DNA from: Cristatella mucedo
Taxonomy: Eukaryota > Bryozoa > Phylactolaemata > Cristatellidae
DNA length: 52,500 bases
NCBI GenBank assembly: GCA_009760855.2
Contig: WPIO01000040.1
Coordinates: forward strand, 1,322,501 to 1,375,000
Direction: 5' to 3'
In this document: positions 41,847-51,985 of the stretch, piece after piece
Position numbering within the stretch: the first letter of the stretch is position 1
Layout of the letters: each line of letters begins with the position of its first letter
Program-made: the position numbers and the translations under genes
Notes under the pieces: model-generated
Database searches by the model: none
Seen by the model: only the letters and a program-made list of their open reading frames with translations
Told to the model about the DNA's origin: nothing

Positions 41847-42149
41847 TTTAGAGGCAGCGTTGCCTTTCGTTGCTGTAGTTTATGGTTTATTGCGGATTTA
41901 TGGTTTTATTGGTTTATGGTTATACAAACTATCGAATATAGTTGAATGATTTAATGTTTTACAATGGTGAGTCACTGCCTGGACAGGTGCAGGCAGTGGG
42001 AGACAGGACGGAGGGGAGACAACGCCTGTGCAGTGTAAACCCTGCGAGCATTGACTCAATGCACCCGTGTTGAAGCCTTATATAATGCAATGGAATGCAT
42101 CTCCGTCTGTAACTCCAAAAAGCCACGAAGACTACGTGGGTGTTACGCA

Positions 42150-43920
42150 GTGGAGTTTTGTATAGCGCACTCACAGCTTAAGCGGCTTTCGGTACGCATT
42201 CGGTAGCCAACAGACTTCGTCTCACGCAACAAAGAGAAGGTGGGAAGCATAGTAGAGTCAGGAGAGAAGTTGAGGTAGTGAGTAGCATGGAAGTAGCAGC
42301 TCAGAACCGCTGAAAAGGATGAGCCATAGTCGTCAGCAGAAGAGAGGTTGTCGTTGCGTAAGAATTTCGGAAGCGAGCTCCACAGTCTAGGACCTGCAGA
42401 GCTAAAGCTTTTGTCGCCAACGGTCTCTAAGCGGAGGAATAGAACAGCTAATTTATTGTCCATACAGGACCTGAGGGCACCTTGTGCAGCAGTTCAGCTA
42501 GGTACGAAGGAGCCAAGCCGTGGCGGGCTTTGTGGGTCAGCGTTAGAACTTTGCTCTGCATTAATTGATCACCCGGCACCCATCCTAGCTCTTTTAGTAA
42601 AGGAGACACGTAGTCAAACTTCTGGGACTTGAAGACTAGCCTTGCAGCCATATTCATAGTCAGCTGCAGTGGCCTAGTTGCTTTCTTTGGTAGCCCAGCC
42701 AAAAAGGAATTACAATGATCAAGCCGAGACAGAACTAAGGAGCTAGTTGCATGTTATGCAAGCCACTGTGGAAGACAGCTCCTAATCTTGGATAGGGATC
42801 GGATGTGATGGCAAGCTGTAGAAGCAGCCTTCTGAATGAAGCTTTTAAAATTGGAGCTTCGAAAACGACACCTAAATTTCGAGCACGTGGTGCCCATCTC
42901 ACAACAGCATCCCCTATTAGAAGAGTTAAGCCTTGTAATTCAGCCATATGCTTAGTGTGTCCTATAAGCGGCAGTTTAGTTGTATCGTCATTTAGTTTCA
43001 AGAAATTTCTGACATCCAGGATCAAATGTCGACAAGGCAAGCGTTCACTTTGTCAGTTGCTGCAGCAGATTCTGACGGTTTGAATGACAAATACAACCGA
43101 GTATCGTCAGTACAAAAGTGATATCCTATTCCATGGGCCTTAATCACTTTCCCAGAGGTTGTGTATAAATGAAGAACAGCAAGGAACCGAGTACGGACCC
43201 TTGAGGGACTCCATAGGTGACCCGTCTCGTGTGCGAGACCTGATCCCCATGCGACATGGATTAAAACACGATCAGACAAGTACGATTTAAACCACGTCAG
43301 TTCCTCGTCTGCCATACCAATCGTTGTTCTCAATAGTTCAAGTAGAACCTCGTGACCAATTGTATCGGAGGCAGCTGATAGATCTAGCAGAGTTATGGCA
43401 GTGACATTCCCGTCGTCGTTGCCACGTAGAATGTCATTGTTAACACAAAGGAGAGCAGTTTCAGTAGAGTGCTACCTTTCGAACCCTGATTGAAATGTTT
43501 CTGATATTTCATTCTTTTCAATATTTTCAACCAGCTGCTTAGCAACAACTTTTTCAATAATCGTTTACAAGAACGGAAGAAGGAAAACCGCGGAATAGTT
43601 TGCAAGGACCTCTGTATCTAATCCAGGCTTTTTAAGTATGTGTCTCACGATGGCCGATTTGAAGGACATGGGGACGACCCATTTTCCCAAAGAAGCATAC
43701 AAATCTCGGTTATGGCAGGGCTAAGTTGGCCTGCAAGTGAAGACCACAAAGATGATGGTATAGCGTCTTCAGGAAACGAGCTCTTTTTGCTAGACCTTAT
43801 TAAGGTAGCCACATTCCATGCAGAAACCTCGGAAAACCTTTTAAGGAAGGTCACAGGTTGTGATTCCGCGATTGCTTTTGTCGGAGGGGGCTCTATATAG
43901 GCACGAATTTGCACAATTTG
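42150..43920 (-). mobile_element. L2-like LINE, family 2, long degraded copy
   Basis: Reverse strand. Pre-RT segment FSEVSAWNVATLIRSSKKSS with QLSPAITEI. Then decayed RT: 'LDLSA' region near 43,385, MADEELTWFKSYLSDR, a GVPQGSVLG equivalent near 43,200, and HGIGYHFCTDDTRLYLSFKP, where CTDD replaces the catalytic YADD. The post-RT part has DVRNFLKLNDDTTKLPLIG and PRARNLGVVF. The C-terminal part has KKATRPLQLTMNMAARLVF, SPLLKELGWVPGDQLMQSKV and KARHGLAPSYLAELL. This protein is clearly different from family 1. Frameshifts and stops inactivate it. Confidence 0.85.
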
Positions 43921-44129
43921 TCATCAATCATAACATTGTTAGATGCAACATGAACAGGGTCAGCATTTATATATGGTTAGTAGGAGCCAGCACAGTCAGC
44001 AACCACGAGCACACTAAGGACGGACCGCAACTACCCAAACGATCATAATCAGAGGCAGGCGTGGTCCAGTGAGAAGCCAGATTAGTGGGTATGATCAATC
44101 GGGCAAGCCCGAGCGTAAGAATAACGGTT

Positions 44130-44283
44130 AGAGATTCAACATGATCATTTGTGTAGCGTCAGAAGAGCCCTAACGCTCTATTACTACCACTTTCAGTGAA
44201 CAATAAAGAATCGCCTACTGCAATGCTCAAACCCACGACCCGGGTCGTATAAAGCGAGCACCTTGCCTCCTGGGCGGAGACTC
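44130..44283 (-). mobile_element. SINE family B
   Basis: Reverse copy: head near the right end ('cgagcaccttgcctcctggg' reversed), B-box region around 'caaacccacgacccgggtcg', and tail with the GAGCCCTAACG block. It lies inside the older LINE relic. Confidence 0.75.
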
Positions 44284-44324
44284 AGGGACACTAGAGTGAG
44301 TGACAGAACCTTAATCACAATGAT

Positions 44325-44398
44325 GTTTATATTAGTCCCTAGATATTTTTAAAGGGCACTACAAGAACTAAATCTCTTTCTAAGAGCTTTGCATAAGT
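44325..44398 (-). mobile_element. LINE tail-only insertion
   Basis: About 75 bp containing little more than the LINE 3' stem-loop ('agaactaaatctctttctaa' region), inserted within the same LINE relic. It is an extreme 5' truncation. Confidence 0.6.
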
Positions 44399-45004
44399 AA
44401 AGTCTCTACGATGCCTGGTGGGAAGCCAGTGCAGATCGGCGGGAAGTTGAATGGTGTGGCAGTTTCGGCTTTCATTGTTCGCTTATGACTCACATCTGCT
44501 TTGATTCATTCTTGCCTTGTAGCAACAGAAGTTTCTTAACCCCTTTGCAGGACAACTTGCTGAAATTCCCACTTGGATTTCGGCAATTTTTATTGGATTG
44601 AAGTGACGGTACAACTAACTTGCTAGCTAGGGACAAACGTAATGTTTCTCAGAATTTGGAATGCCCAGCTCTCAAAGGCTCGATCAGAACTTGTGGCATC
44701 TGCAAATAATCTGGGTGTAAAGTGCCAAAGTTGCCTTTTAGTAGATGAGCGAATCAGCTCAATAGTCTCGTCTGTTTACTTTCAACTACCTACCATTTTA
44801 AAAAGTTCGGCTTGTTTAGATAGGAATACCACAGTCAAACTGGTCTAGGCATTTGTGAAACTCCGACTGAACTTTTGTCACTCACCACTCACTTGTCTCC
44901 ACGCCTCTGCAATAAGACTCTTTTTGTAGGTTTTTTTTGTCTGTCACTGCAGCTAGGTTTGATTGTTCTGAATGTAACAACTCTCACGTTACTTATATAT
45001 ATAT

Positions 45005-45157
45005 ATAAATATATATATATAATTCATTTTTATAGCGCCCCAAGAGAACTTAATCTCTATTCAGGCGCTTCACATATGCCTCGGGGCTCGAGCCCACGAC
45101 CTCAGTCAGACCTTGGTCGGGGCGAGCACCTTAACCGCTAGACCAAACCAGCTCGGC
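45005..45157 (-). mobile_element. SINE family A
   Basis: Reverse copy, almost identical to the one at 10,655: the GCCGAGCTGG head end at 45,157, a B-box-like GGCTCGAGCCC, and the LINE-type stem-loop at about 45,035-45,070. A TA-rich tail lies at 45,000-45,020. It interrupts the older LINE. Confidence 0.85.
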
Positions 45158-45301
45158 ATGAACTTCACCTATCCTTGACCTGCGCTAGCTCCCGATCAAC
45201 CAGCGCACCGACTTGGCGGATACAAAAATTCACTTTTGAGATATATCTGGCTCTAGCCTGCTTATCTGAAGTATTTCTTTATTGGGCTTTGCATTACACC
45301 G

Positions 45302-45645
45302 CCATTTCTTGTGACTCACACCTTTTTTCTCGCCTCCTGACATAGAGCGCTCTAACGTGCGTTCTTGTTCGTTGCAGAATTCTTCCGAAAACCGAAGTTC
45401 TTGCGAACATCGTATACGGAAACGATACAGCTAAGACCTCTTTAAAGTTATTCTAATTGTTATTTGACCGTAGCGCGTAAGAAATTACGTGCCTATGGAC
45501 ATCTAAACGCTTATCGCTTCGGGCTGCTGGGTCTCTCACGCCGGCGGCTGCCTTAGCTTTGCCGGCGGCTAGTAACCTGCTTGTTAAGCGCCTAGAGAGA
45601 GATTAAGTTCTCGGAGGGTGTATTATCAAGTGAATTATTATTATT
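45302..45645 (+). mobile_element. 344-bp retroelement with LINE tail and unknown head
   Basis: Flanked by the exact 9-bp direct repeat ATTACACCG (45,293-45,301 and 45,646-45,654). Its 3' end carries the family-1 stem-loop (GCGCCTAGAGAGAGATTAAG) and (ATT)n. The roughly 280-bp head is neither LINE ORF nor 3' UTR and shows no A/B-box pair I could recognise. The interrupted LINE reads on correctly after the insert, which fixes both boundaries. Confidence 0.8.
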
Positions 45646-46019
45646 ATTACACCGTTCAGCTGTGCCTCAGTTAGCCTCAAAATAGATACCCTCATAAAAA
45701 ACGTCATAACCTTTAGAGACCGTGCCTTTATTTCATGTGCTCTCGAAGCCTGTAAATCACTCATGACTGATGTCACAACATTTCCAGGCAGTGCATTTCT
45801 AAAGGAGTTAACATCTCACTAATTTCTCAGAGCAACATGTCCGCCAGGGTGAATTTTCTTTGTGTGCTTAGTCAAACTGTTTCTTTTTCGTGAATGGTAT
45901 CACAGATAAATTAAAATTTTTCATATCTAGCGTGTATAAAGTGCCAAAAAAGAGATTTAGTTCTTATAAGGTGCTAGGTAAATATCTGATAACAATCATT
46001 CTATTATTCACAACAGGAA

Positions 46020-46560
46020 GCAGTTTATGTCATGAGTAGCATAGTAGAAGTAGCATCTCAGAACGGCTGAAAGGGATGTGCCACAGTCAGTGGCAGCCGA
46101 AGAATTCGTGCATTGAGTTCCACAGTCTACGACCTGCAGATCAAAAGCTTCTATCCAAAATGATCATTAAGCATAGATATGGAACAGCTAATTTATCATC
46201 TGTACGGGACCTGAGGGAATGAGAAGGCTGAAACTGGTGCAACAGTTCAGCAAGATATGGGGGAGCCAAGCCATGGCGGGCCTTGTGGGTCAGCTCAAGA
46301 ACTTAACTATGTTTCCATTGATCAACCGGAAGCCATCCAAGGTCTTTCAGCAAAGGTGAAACGAGGTCAAACCTCTGGTATTTTTAGTACTAAGCTAGCC
46401 TTGAAGCCATGATCATCACCAGCTGCAGTGTACACTGGCGTTTTTAATAGGCCAGCCAAAATGGACTTGCAATAATCTAGCCGAAACAGAACCAGGGAGC
46501 TCATTAAAATGTTTTCAAGCCACAGTGGAAGACGATTCCTAATGCTGGGAGGCACATCTG
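46020..46560 (-). pseudogene. LINE family 2, C-terminal fragment
   Basis: Matches 42,285-42,790 at the DNA level. Shared words: 'gagtagcatagtagaagtag', 'gttccacagtctacgacctg', 'gccaagccatggcgggcc', 'caagccacagtggaagac'. Reverse orientation, degraded frame. Confidence 0.8.
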
Positions 46561-46583
46561 ACCAACGTCTACCACTAAGCACG

Positions 46584-46727
46584 ATCAAATCTGACCGTCC
46601 TAGGATCTATAAAATCAATCTGACCGGTGCAGGATCTATTCAATCTGACCAGCTCAGGATCTACCAAATCTGACCTTTCCAGAATCTATCAAATCTGACT
46701 GAATAAATCTATCAAATCTGACAGATA
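46584..46727. repeat. 25-bp minisatellite, about five to six units
   Basis: The unit is close to AGGATCTATCAAATCTGACC plus five variable bases. Units start near 46,602, 46,631, 46,656 and 46,681, with partial units at both ends. It lies exactly between two LINE fragments. Confidence 0.9.
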
Positions 46728-47885
46728 TAGGTAAAGTGTATCTGCTTGTTTTGCTCGATTTTTCTGCAGCTTTTGATACTATCGATTACAAAGTTCTCTA
46801 GAGCACCTCTCATTTTGCCTGGGCATCACTGGCACTGCTCTGCAATGGTTCAGGTCCTATCTCAGTGAGAGTCTCTGGAGTATTGATATGAATGGACAAA
46901 AATTCTCTGAGGAGCCTCTGAAATATGGGGTACCTCAGGAATCCGTGCTAGATCCGGTTCTTTTCAAGATTTATACTAACCCTCATGCTGATGTGATTGC
47001 CAAGCACAATCTATGCTTTCACTTCTATGCAGATAACACTCAGTTGTACCTTTGCTTTGATCCCTCCCAGCCTTCGAGCACCCCGAATTTTCTCAACTCA
47101 CCTGCTGCGTGTACTGATGACATCTGCACATAGATGGCAGCAAATTTTCTAAAACTAAACGATGATGAAACTAACTTACTAGTTATGGGCAAACCCAGTG
47201 TGATTCAGAAATTGTAAAGATGACGCTCAAAATTGGCTCTGCCCGCATATCTCCTGTTGAATCAGCTCAAAATCTAGGTGTCACGTTCCAAAGCGACCTC
47301 TCGCTAGACGACCACATCAGCTCTACAGTCGTCTGCCTACTTTCAGCTACATAACATTGTCGAAATTCGGGCTTGTTTATTTAAGGATACCACGTCTAAG
47401 TTGGTCCATGCATTTGGGACATCCCGTCTTGACTTCTGTAACTCACTGCTTGCTGGCCTACCGGCATGTGCAATCGGGCAATTACAGCTGGTGCAAAACT
47501 CGGCAGCTAGGCTTGTCTGTCGTGAGCGTCGCAGTTGCCACATCACACCACTTCTCGCCGACCTGCACTGGCTACCAGTCAAGCAACGGATCGACTTTAA
47601 GGTTTTGCCGCTCACATTTAGGTCACTTCATTCTTTCGCTCCAGCCTACCCATGAGATCTACTCCCCCGCCAGGCCAAGCATCGTACCACCCGCTTTTCG
47701 GAATCCAACAGTTTACCAATACCTCGTATAAACCTCAAGTCCCTTGGAGACCATGCATTTAGTTCGTATGCGCCCAAAGCCGGGAAATCACTCCCGACCT
47801 GCATCAGAACATCCCCTGACTTGACCACATTTAAAAAGAACTTAAAGACTCACCTATTTAGGACAGCATTTAGTGGGTCCCTGTG
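46728..47885 (+). mobile_element. L2-like LINE (family 1), RT core to C-terminus, no tail
   Basis: Forward copy starting at 'LLVLLDFSAAFDTID' (46,740). It continues through YGVPQESVLDPVLFKIYTN and FHFYADNTQLYL (YADN instead of YADD), then NLGVTFQSDLSLDDHIS and the C-terminal region to the stop near 47,890. The 3' UTR and stem-loop are missing because the satellite array begins there. Several stops. Confidence 0.88.
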
Positions 47886-47929
47886 ACTCGAAATCTTCTG
47901 TCATTGTGTCATCATAAAATTTTGCTACA

Positions 47930-49470
47930 ATGGCCTGGACCATTCGGCAGCAGTGCACTGCAATTGACTGCAATGGCCCGTGCCATTACCGAAATCTACA
48001 GCAATCTGATGCAAAATACCCTGAAATTAGTTTCGCAATGTTCAAATTTTGAATGCATGTTACAAAGAAAACTGTTTAAAGTCAAGCACATCATTTTAAG
48101 CAACTGTGCTCGTACAATATCTGGAAAAGCATGGCAATCTTAGGCAACGGCTCGGCTGGAAGCAGCCATTCACTACAATCCGTGGCAAGTCGACCACATA
48201 TTGACTTCACGAAGTGCCTATTTTGATCGAATTTCAAATTTCTTTCTGCTAAAAGTGAAATCGTAGGGCTTTCAAGTTATTTTGCACTTTAATCGTCAAT
48301 AATGCATGGCAATCGACAGCAATGGCAGCGACCAATGCCGCATTCCGTGGCAAATCGACGAGAAATCGGCTGCACCAAGCTCCAATTCTCATTCCACGTA
48401 ACATCTCACACCACACGCACATCCTTTTAACCCTTTTAATCAGCTCTGACCATTCAATCTTGGGCAATGCATGGCAATCGACCGTAATGGCCGGGGCAAA
48501 TACGGCAATTCATTATGACCCATTGCAAATCACTGTAAAGTGACTGGGCCAAGATCAAATTTATCGTACTGTATTTAAAGTGCAGTCTCATCCCTTCATC
48601 CAATCGCGAAAGTACAATCGCGAGCAATGAATGGCAATCGACAGCAATGGGCCGGGCCAATACCCTAACTCGTGGCAAATTGACTAGAAATTGGCAGAGC
48701 GAAGCCCCAATTGTTATTACATATATTATTCCGCTGCGTCCAAAGGCAAATCGTGGCATTTTCAAGATGCTTCGCTCGTTAACTGTCAGCAATGCACGGC
48801 AATCTACAGCGATAGCAGGGGCCAATAGCGAAATCCGTGGAAAATGGACAAGATTGGCTGCAGGAAACTGCAATTCTCATTCCACATAACATGTACCTAT
48901 GCGAGCGCATAGTTTTCACCCATTGTGTCCATTCAGTTGACGGCAACGCACAGCAATCAACTGCAATGGCCCTGGGAAATACGTCAATTCATATCGATCC
49001 ACTAAAAGTGGACCAACAGTTGCAGAGAGAAGCTCCAACTTTTCTTGCGTATTGCACTACATTGCATTATCCTTTTGAACAATCGACAAAAGCACAATCG
49101 AGGGCAGTGCACGGCAATCGACGGCAATGGCCCACTCTACCGCAATCTGAAATTCTCTAGAAATCGGCTCTTTGAATTTGTAATCATGCGCTTACACAAC
49201 GCCCACTGTGGGCGCGCATACTGTGATTTTGCACGTTTAACTTTAGGCAACGCATGGCAATCGACGGCAATTGTCCGAGACAATACAGCAGTCAATGATT
49301 GTCTGTCACAATTACAAACAAAGCTGGTTGGAGTCCTGTTTTTCTTGCGTATTACAGCTCGCTGAATTAAAAGTGCAACCGAATCCTTTTAGCCAATCGC
49401 GAACGTAAAGTCGAGGGCAATGCACGGCGATCGACGGCAACGGCCTGAGAAAATACGGAAATTCGTCAAA
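47930..49470 (+). repeat. Diverged satellite array 2, about 163 bp units
   Basis: Anchors of the GCAATCGACnGCAATGGCC type start near 47,956, 48,131, 48,304, 48,469, 48,629, 48,794, 48,949, 49,109, 49,251 and 49,421. The spacings are 142-175 bp, mean about 163. Between them recur the same blocks as in array 1 ('caaatcgacgagaaatcgg', 'gaagctccaa', 'tttaaagtgcag', 'caatcgcgagcaat'). Same strand as array 1, 26 kb apart. No coding potential. Confidence 0.88.
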
Positions 49471-49654
49471 CCCGTCGAGCGTTGCGTCTGGGCTATTACA
49501 TTTGTGGCGGGCTACGCGGGAGCCGGCTTCGCCGAAGCCGCACAGCGAGCAGCGCATTTCACCACTCGCTACGCTGGGCGTAGACGAGGAGCGGCGATCG
49601 CGCTCCAAAAAAAGAACGCCCCGGCACAGAAAGCAGCGACCCCGCACTCGCCGC

Positions 49655-49780
49655 TCTGGTTTCGCCCAGGGCTAAGCTCTAGTTTGGGTCCGCTTTTGCC
49701 GATTAAGGCCGTTGGCTTGAGCCACGCGCACACATGAAGCGGCTTAATGTGGAGCGATTAAGCTCCCCTAGGTAGCAATG
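49655..49780 (+). pseudogene. SINE family A relic
   Basis: 'gccgttggcttgagccacgc' resembles the B-box part. 'acatgaagcggcttaatgtg' followed by 'gagcgattaagctcccctag' resembles the stem-loop tail. Badly decayed. Confidence 0.45.
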
Positions 49781-50345
49781 CAACTGGTGCACGTTTTTTT
49801 TAGATTTTATTTTGCCATCGATCGGTCACCGCCGCGTTCAGCTGCTCCCCGCCCTGCACCCCTCGGCTACGCTCGGCGAACGCTGGCGAAACTCGGCGGC
49901 GGCGGCGGCGGAGCGAACTGCGGTCGCACAGCGAGCGGCATCCGGGTGCAGCGCCGGAAGCTGTCGCTTGACGCCGCGTCCCACCCCATTCGCGTCGCTC
50001 CGATTGAGGCGACTCGCTGCCGGAGCACATTTATATAGCTCGCTCAGAAAACCATCTAAGAGAACTATCAGAGAGACGCTAGCAGCCAACTAGGTGCTGT
50101 CTCTTGCGGGGTGGATCTATAGTTCGTCGCACGTCCGCACGTCCGACCGCCGATATGGTCCAGGAGGCTATGTCGCCGACAGGAAGCACCAGATGCCGCC
50201 ACCACGTGGAGGACTTCGCGAGGACCGGCAAATCTTCGGCGAGGCTGAAGATGACACGCCCTCTATTGGGTTTATTTAAGCAGCGTTCATCCTGGCTATT
50301 TCTCTTTCTCACCGACTCTCTGGTTCGTTTGATATAGAGCCGCTT
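49781..50345. other. GC-rich unassigned block with TATA-like site
   Basis: CpG-rich, with (GGC)n at about 49,895-49,915. ATTTATATAGC at 50,029-50,039 could act as a TATA box for a forward transcript. A 61-codon frame begins at an ATG at 50,154. Neither the frame nor the overlapping ones match anything I know. Confidence 0.35.
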
Positions 50346-50599
50346 CCGGTGTCCGCCGAAGTACGGGGCGGGGTACAAATCTCAACTAATGCGCTAATGC
50401 GTCGACGTGCATATATGAAATGTGTGGCCGCGGGAGTAGTGCCCATAACAGTAAGTACGGCATGGTGTCAGCTGCGGCTCTCAGCCCAAAACCAATCTGA
50501 AAGCGTATTTTTAACGCATGTCTTCGTGTTTAAATGTATGATGCCTGTTTAAATGTTTAATATTTGACCACGTTTAATTTACGTCTGAAAACGTTTTGC

Positions 50600-50730
50600 A
50601 ATGCATATGGTTTTATGTCACCACAAAGTCAATCGACGACGATCATTCGTCGATGATAATCGATTCATAATGATCTACATTATGAACGATCGATAGATGA
50701 TGGCGATCGTTCGACAAATGCTCTACGGGC
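50600..50730. repeat. Cluster of CGATGATCG-type palindromic words
   Basis: Dense GATC, TCGA and CGAT words form an imperfect inverted repeat around 50,633-50,722. No transposon ends were proven. Confidence 0.5.
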
Positions 50731-50834
50731 ACCGCGTGTCCTAAGCAGAGCCTACATCGAGATCTAATAGTCGATATCTCGAGGGGCAGGATCAAGTATC
50801 GACCAACACTGGATTTTGTTGTTTTTATTGGGAA

Positions 50835-51400
50835 TTTGTATTGCGACGTAAGAGAATTGAATCTCGTTCTTCGCACCTCACTTTTCCCGGGAAGGAATCG
50901 CAACAGCTGACTAGTCGTTGAAGTAAGCGTGAGCGCATAAAGGACAGCATGAGATGAACGGAGCAAGAAAGTTGAGGTACCTAAAGTTGGATGCTACAAT
51001 CCTGAAGTCAATACGTTGCTAGACAGACAGACAGTCAGTGCATATCGGTGAGAGGTGGCTTGATGTGGCAGCTGCGACGCTCACGACAGATAAGCCTGGC
51101 TGCAGAGTTTTGCAACAACTGTCAGCGCCTTGCTGTACAGGCCGGAAGACTTGCACATACAGTCGAGATCGGGTGGCATTGATTATCTTGAATTATCTTG
51201 GCTGAGTAGCCTAAACGAAGCAGGCTAAAATTGCCACATCGGTAAGTGCATGAAAGCTGGCAGACTTGTCTGTGGAGTAAATGCAGTCATATAGCGAAAG
51301 GTCACTTCTGAACCGGACATCCAGGTTGCCAGTAGAGTCTATAGGAGATAATCTGGCCGAGGCCATATTTCAGGGCTTTGCACTTTCCGGCATCACACTA
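50835..51400 (-). pseudogene. LINE family 1 relic
   Basis: Reverse strand: a decayed tail ('aagagaattgaatctcgttc'), then 'catatcggtgagaggtggct', 'ggcagctgcgacgctcacga', 'cagagttttgcaacaactgt' and 'gcagacttgtctgtggag'. Finally the stretch corresponding to SDLSLDDHIS at 51,270-51,325. It covers more of the post-RT region than most relics. The ORF-end blocks between the tail and the first of these are largely missing. Confidence 0.75.
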
Positions 51401-51850
51401 ATACACCATGACTGTTGTATGGATCGTATCGTCATTCGATTGGAGTAAGTTCGCAGGCGTCCGAGCACGAACTTCGACAACGCGAGCGACGAAGGAGCTG
51501 AGAGCGTTTGAGGAAGAAAGGCCGGAAGAGGTCACAGCAATGGCGGCGCGACGGCGGCGTGCCGTCGCGAGGCTAAGGCGTCACGAGAAAAACGGCGCTA
51601 AGCTGCAAATTTGGCGAGTGCACGCGATCGCCAAGCTCGCGCTCGGATTTTTGCGCTGCAGTTTCAGCGCGGCCTTACGTTAGGAGACGCTCGGTATTTG
51701 GAGATTTCAAGTAGAGTGCTCTCTGCTTCGCTGATGCGACGACAGCTTTCTCGAATGGCGACGAGCGACGAAGCAGCGAAGCAGCGAGCAAAAACTACGA
51801 GATATTTTTGCTTATTTTATTGCAGCCTACCGAATATTTTAGCTCATTTA
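51401..51850. other. Unassigned, GC-rich in the middle
   Basis: A 91-codon forward frame at 51,408-51,683 is Arg/Ala-rich and unrecognised. 'aatggcggcgcgacggcggc' at 51,539 is CpG-rich. No gene is assigned. Confidence 0.4.
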
Positions 51851-51854
51851 ACAT

Positions 51855-51908
51855 TTAATTTAATTTAATTTAATAATTTAATAATTTAATTTAATTTCAT
51901 TTCATTTA
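51855..51908. repeat. (TTTAA)n pentanucleotide repeat
   Basis: TTTAATTTAATTTAA-type units with ATAATTTA and TTTCA variants, directly adjoining the tail side of a SINE head. Confidence 0.9.
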
Positions 51909-51985
51909 ACGGCAGGATTCGAACTCACGACCCTGGTCATGAAAAGCGAGCAGCACCTGACCTCCTGGGCCGCGCGTCACAGATG
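51909..51985 (-). mobile_element. SINE family B, head only
   Basis: Reversed head with B-box-like GAGTTCGAATCC and the 'aggtcaggtgctgctcgctt' segment, next to the TTTAA repeat. Only the tRNA-like part is present. Confidence 0.7.

Larger units (their letters stand above)
43935..44480 (-). pseudogene. LINE family 1 relic carrying two later insertions
   Basis: Reverse-strand pieces in the expected order. 3' UTR blocks lie at 43,940-44,035 ('gaacagggtcagcatttata'). An ORF-end block is near 44,075 ('cagattagtgggtatgatca'). 'gagtgagtgacagaaccttaa' lies at 44,296. 'gggaagccagtgcagatcgg' lies at 44,420. A SINE and a LINE tail separate them. Confidence 0.65.
44490..45985 (+). pseudogene. LINE family 1 relic carrying a SINE and a 344-bp element
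   Basis: Forward LINE blocks in correct order: NNLGVKCQS with DERISSIVSSVYFQL (about 44,700-44,790) and 'ggcttgtttagataggaata'. After the SINE comes 'tgacctgcgctagctcccga' (45,178). After the 344-bp insert, 'tttagagaccgtgcctttat' (45,711), the ORF end, and a decayed 3' stem-loop near 45,940-45,975. It is an old copy. Confidence 0.7.
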
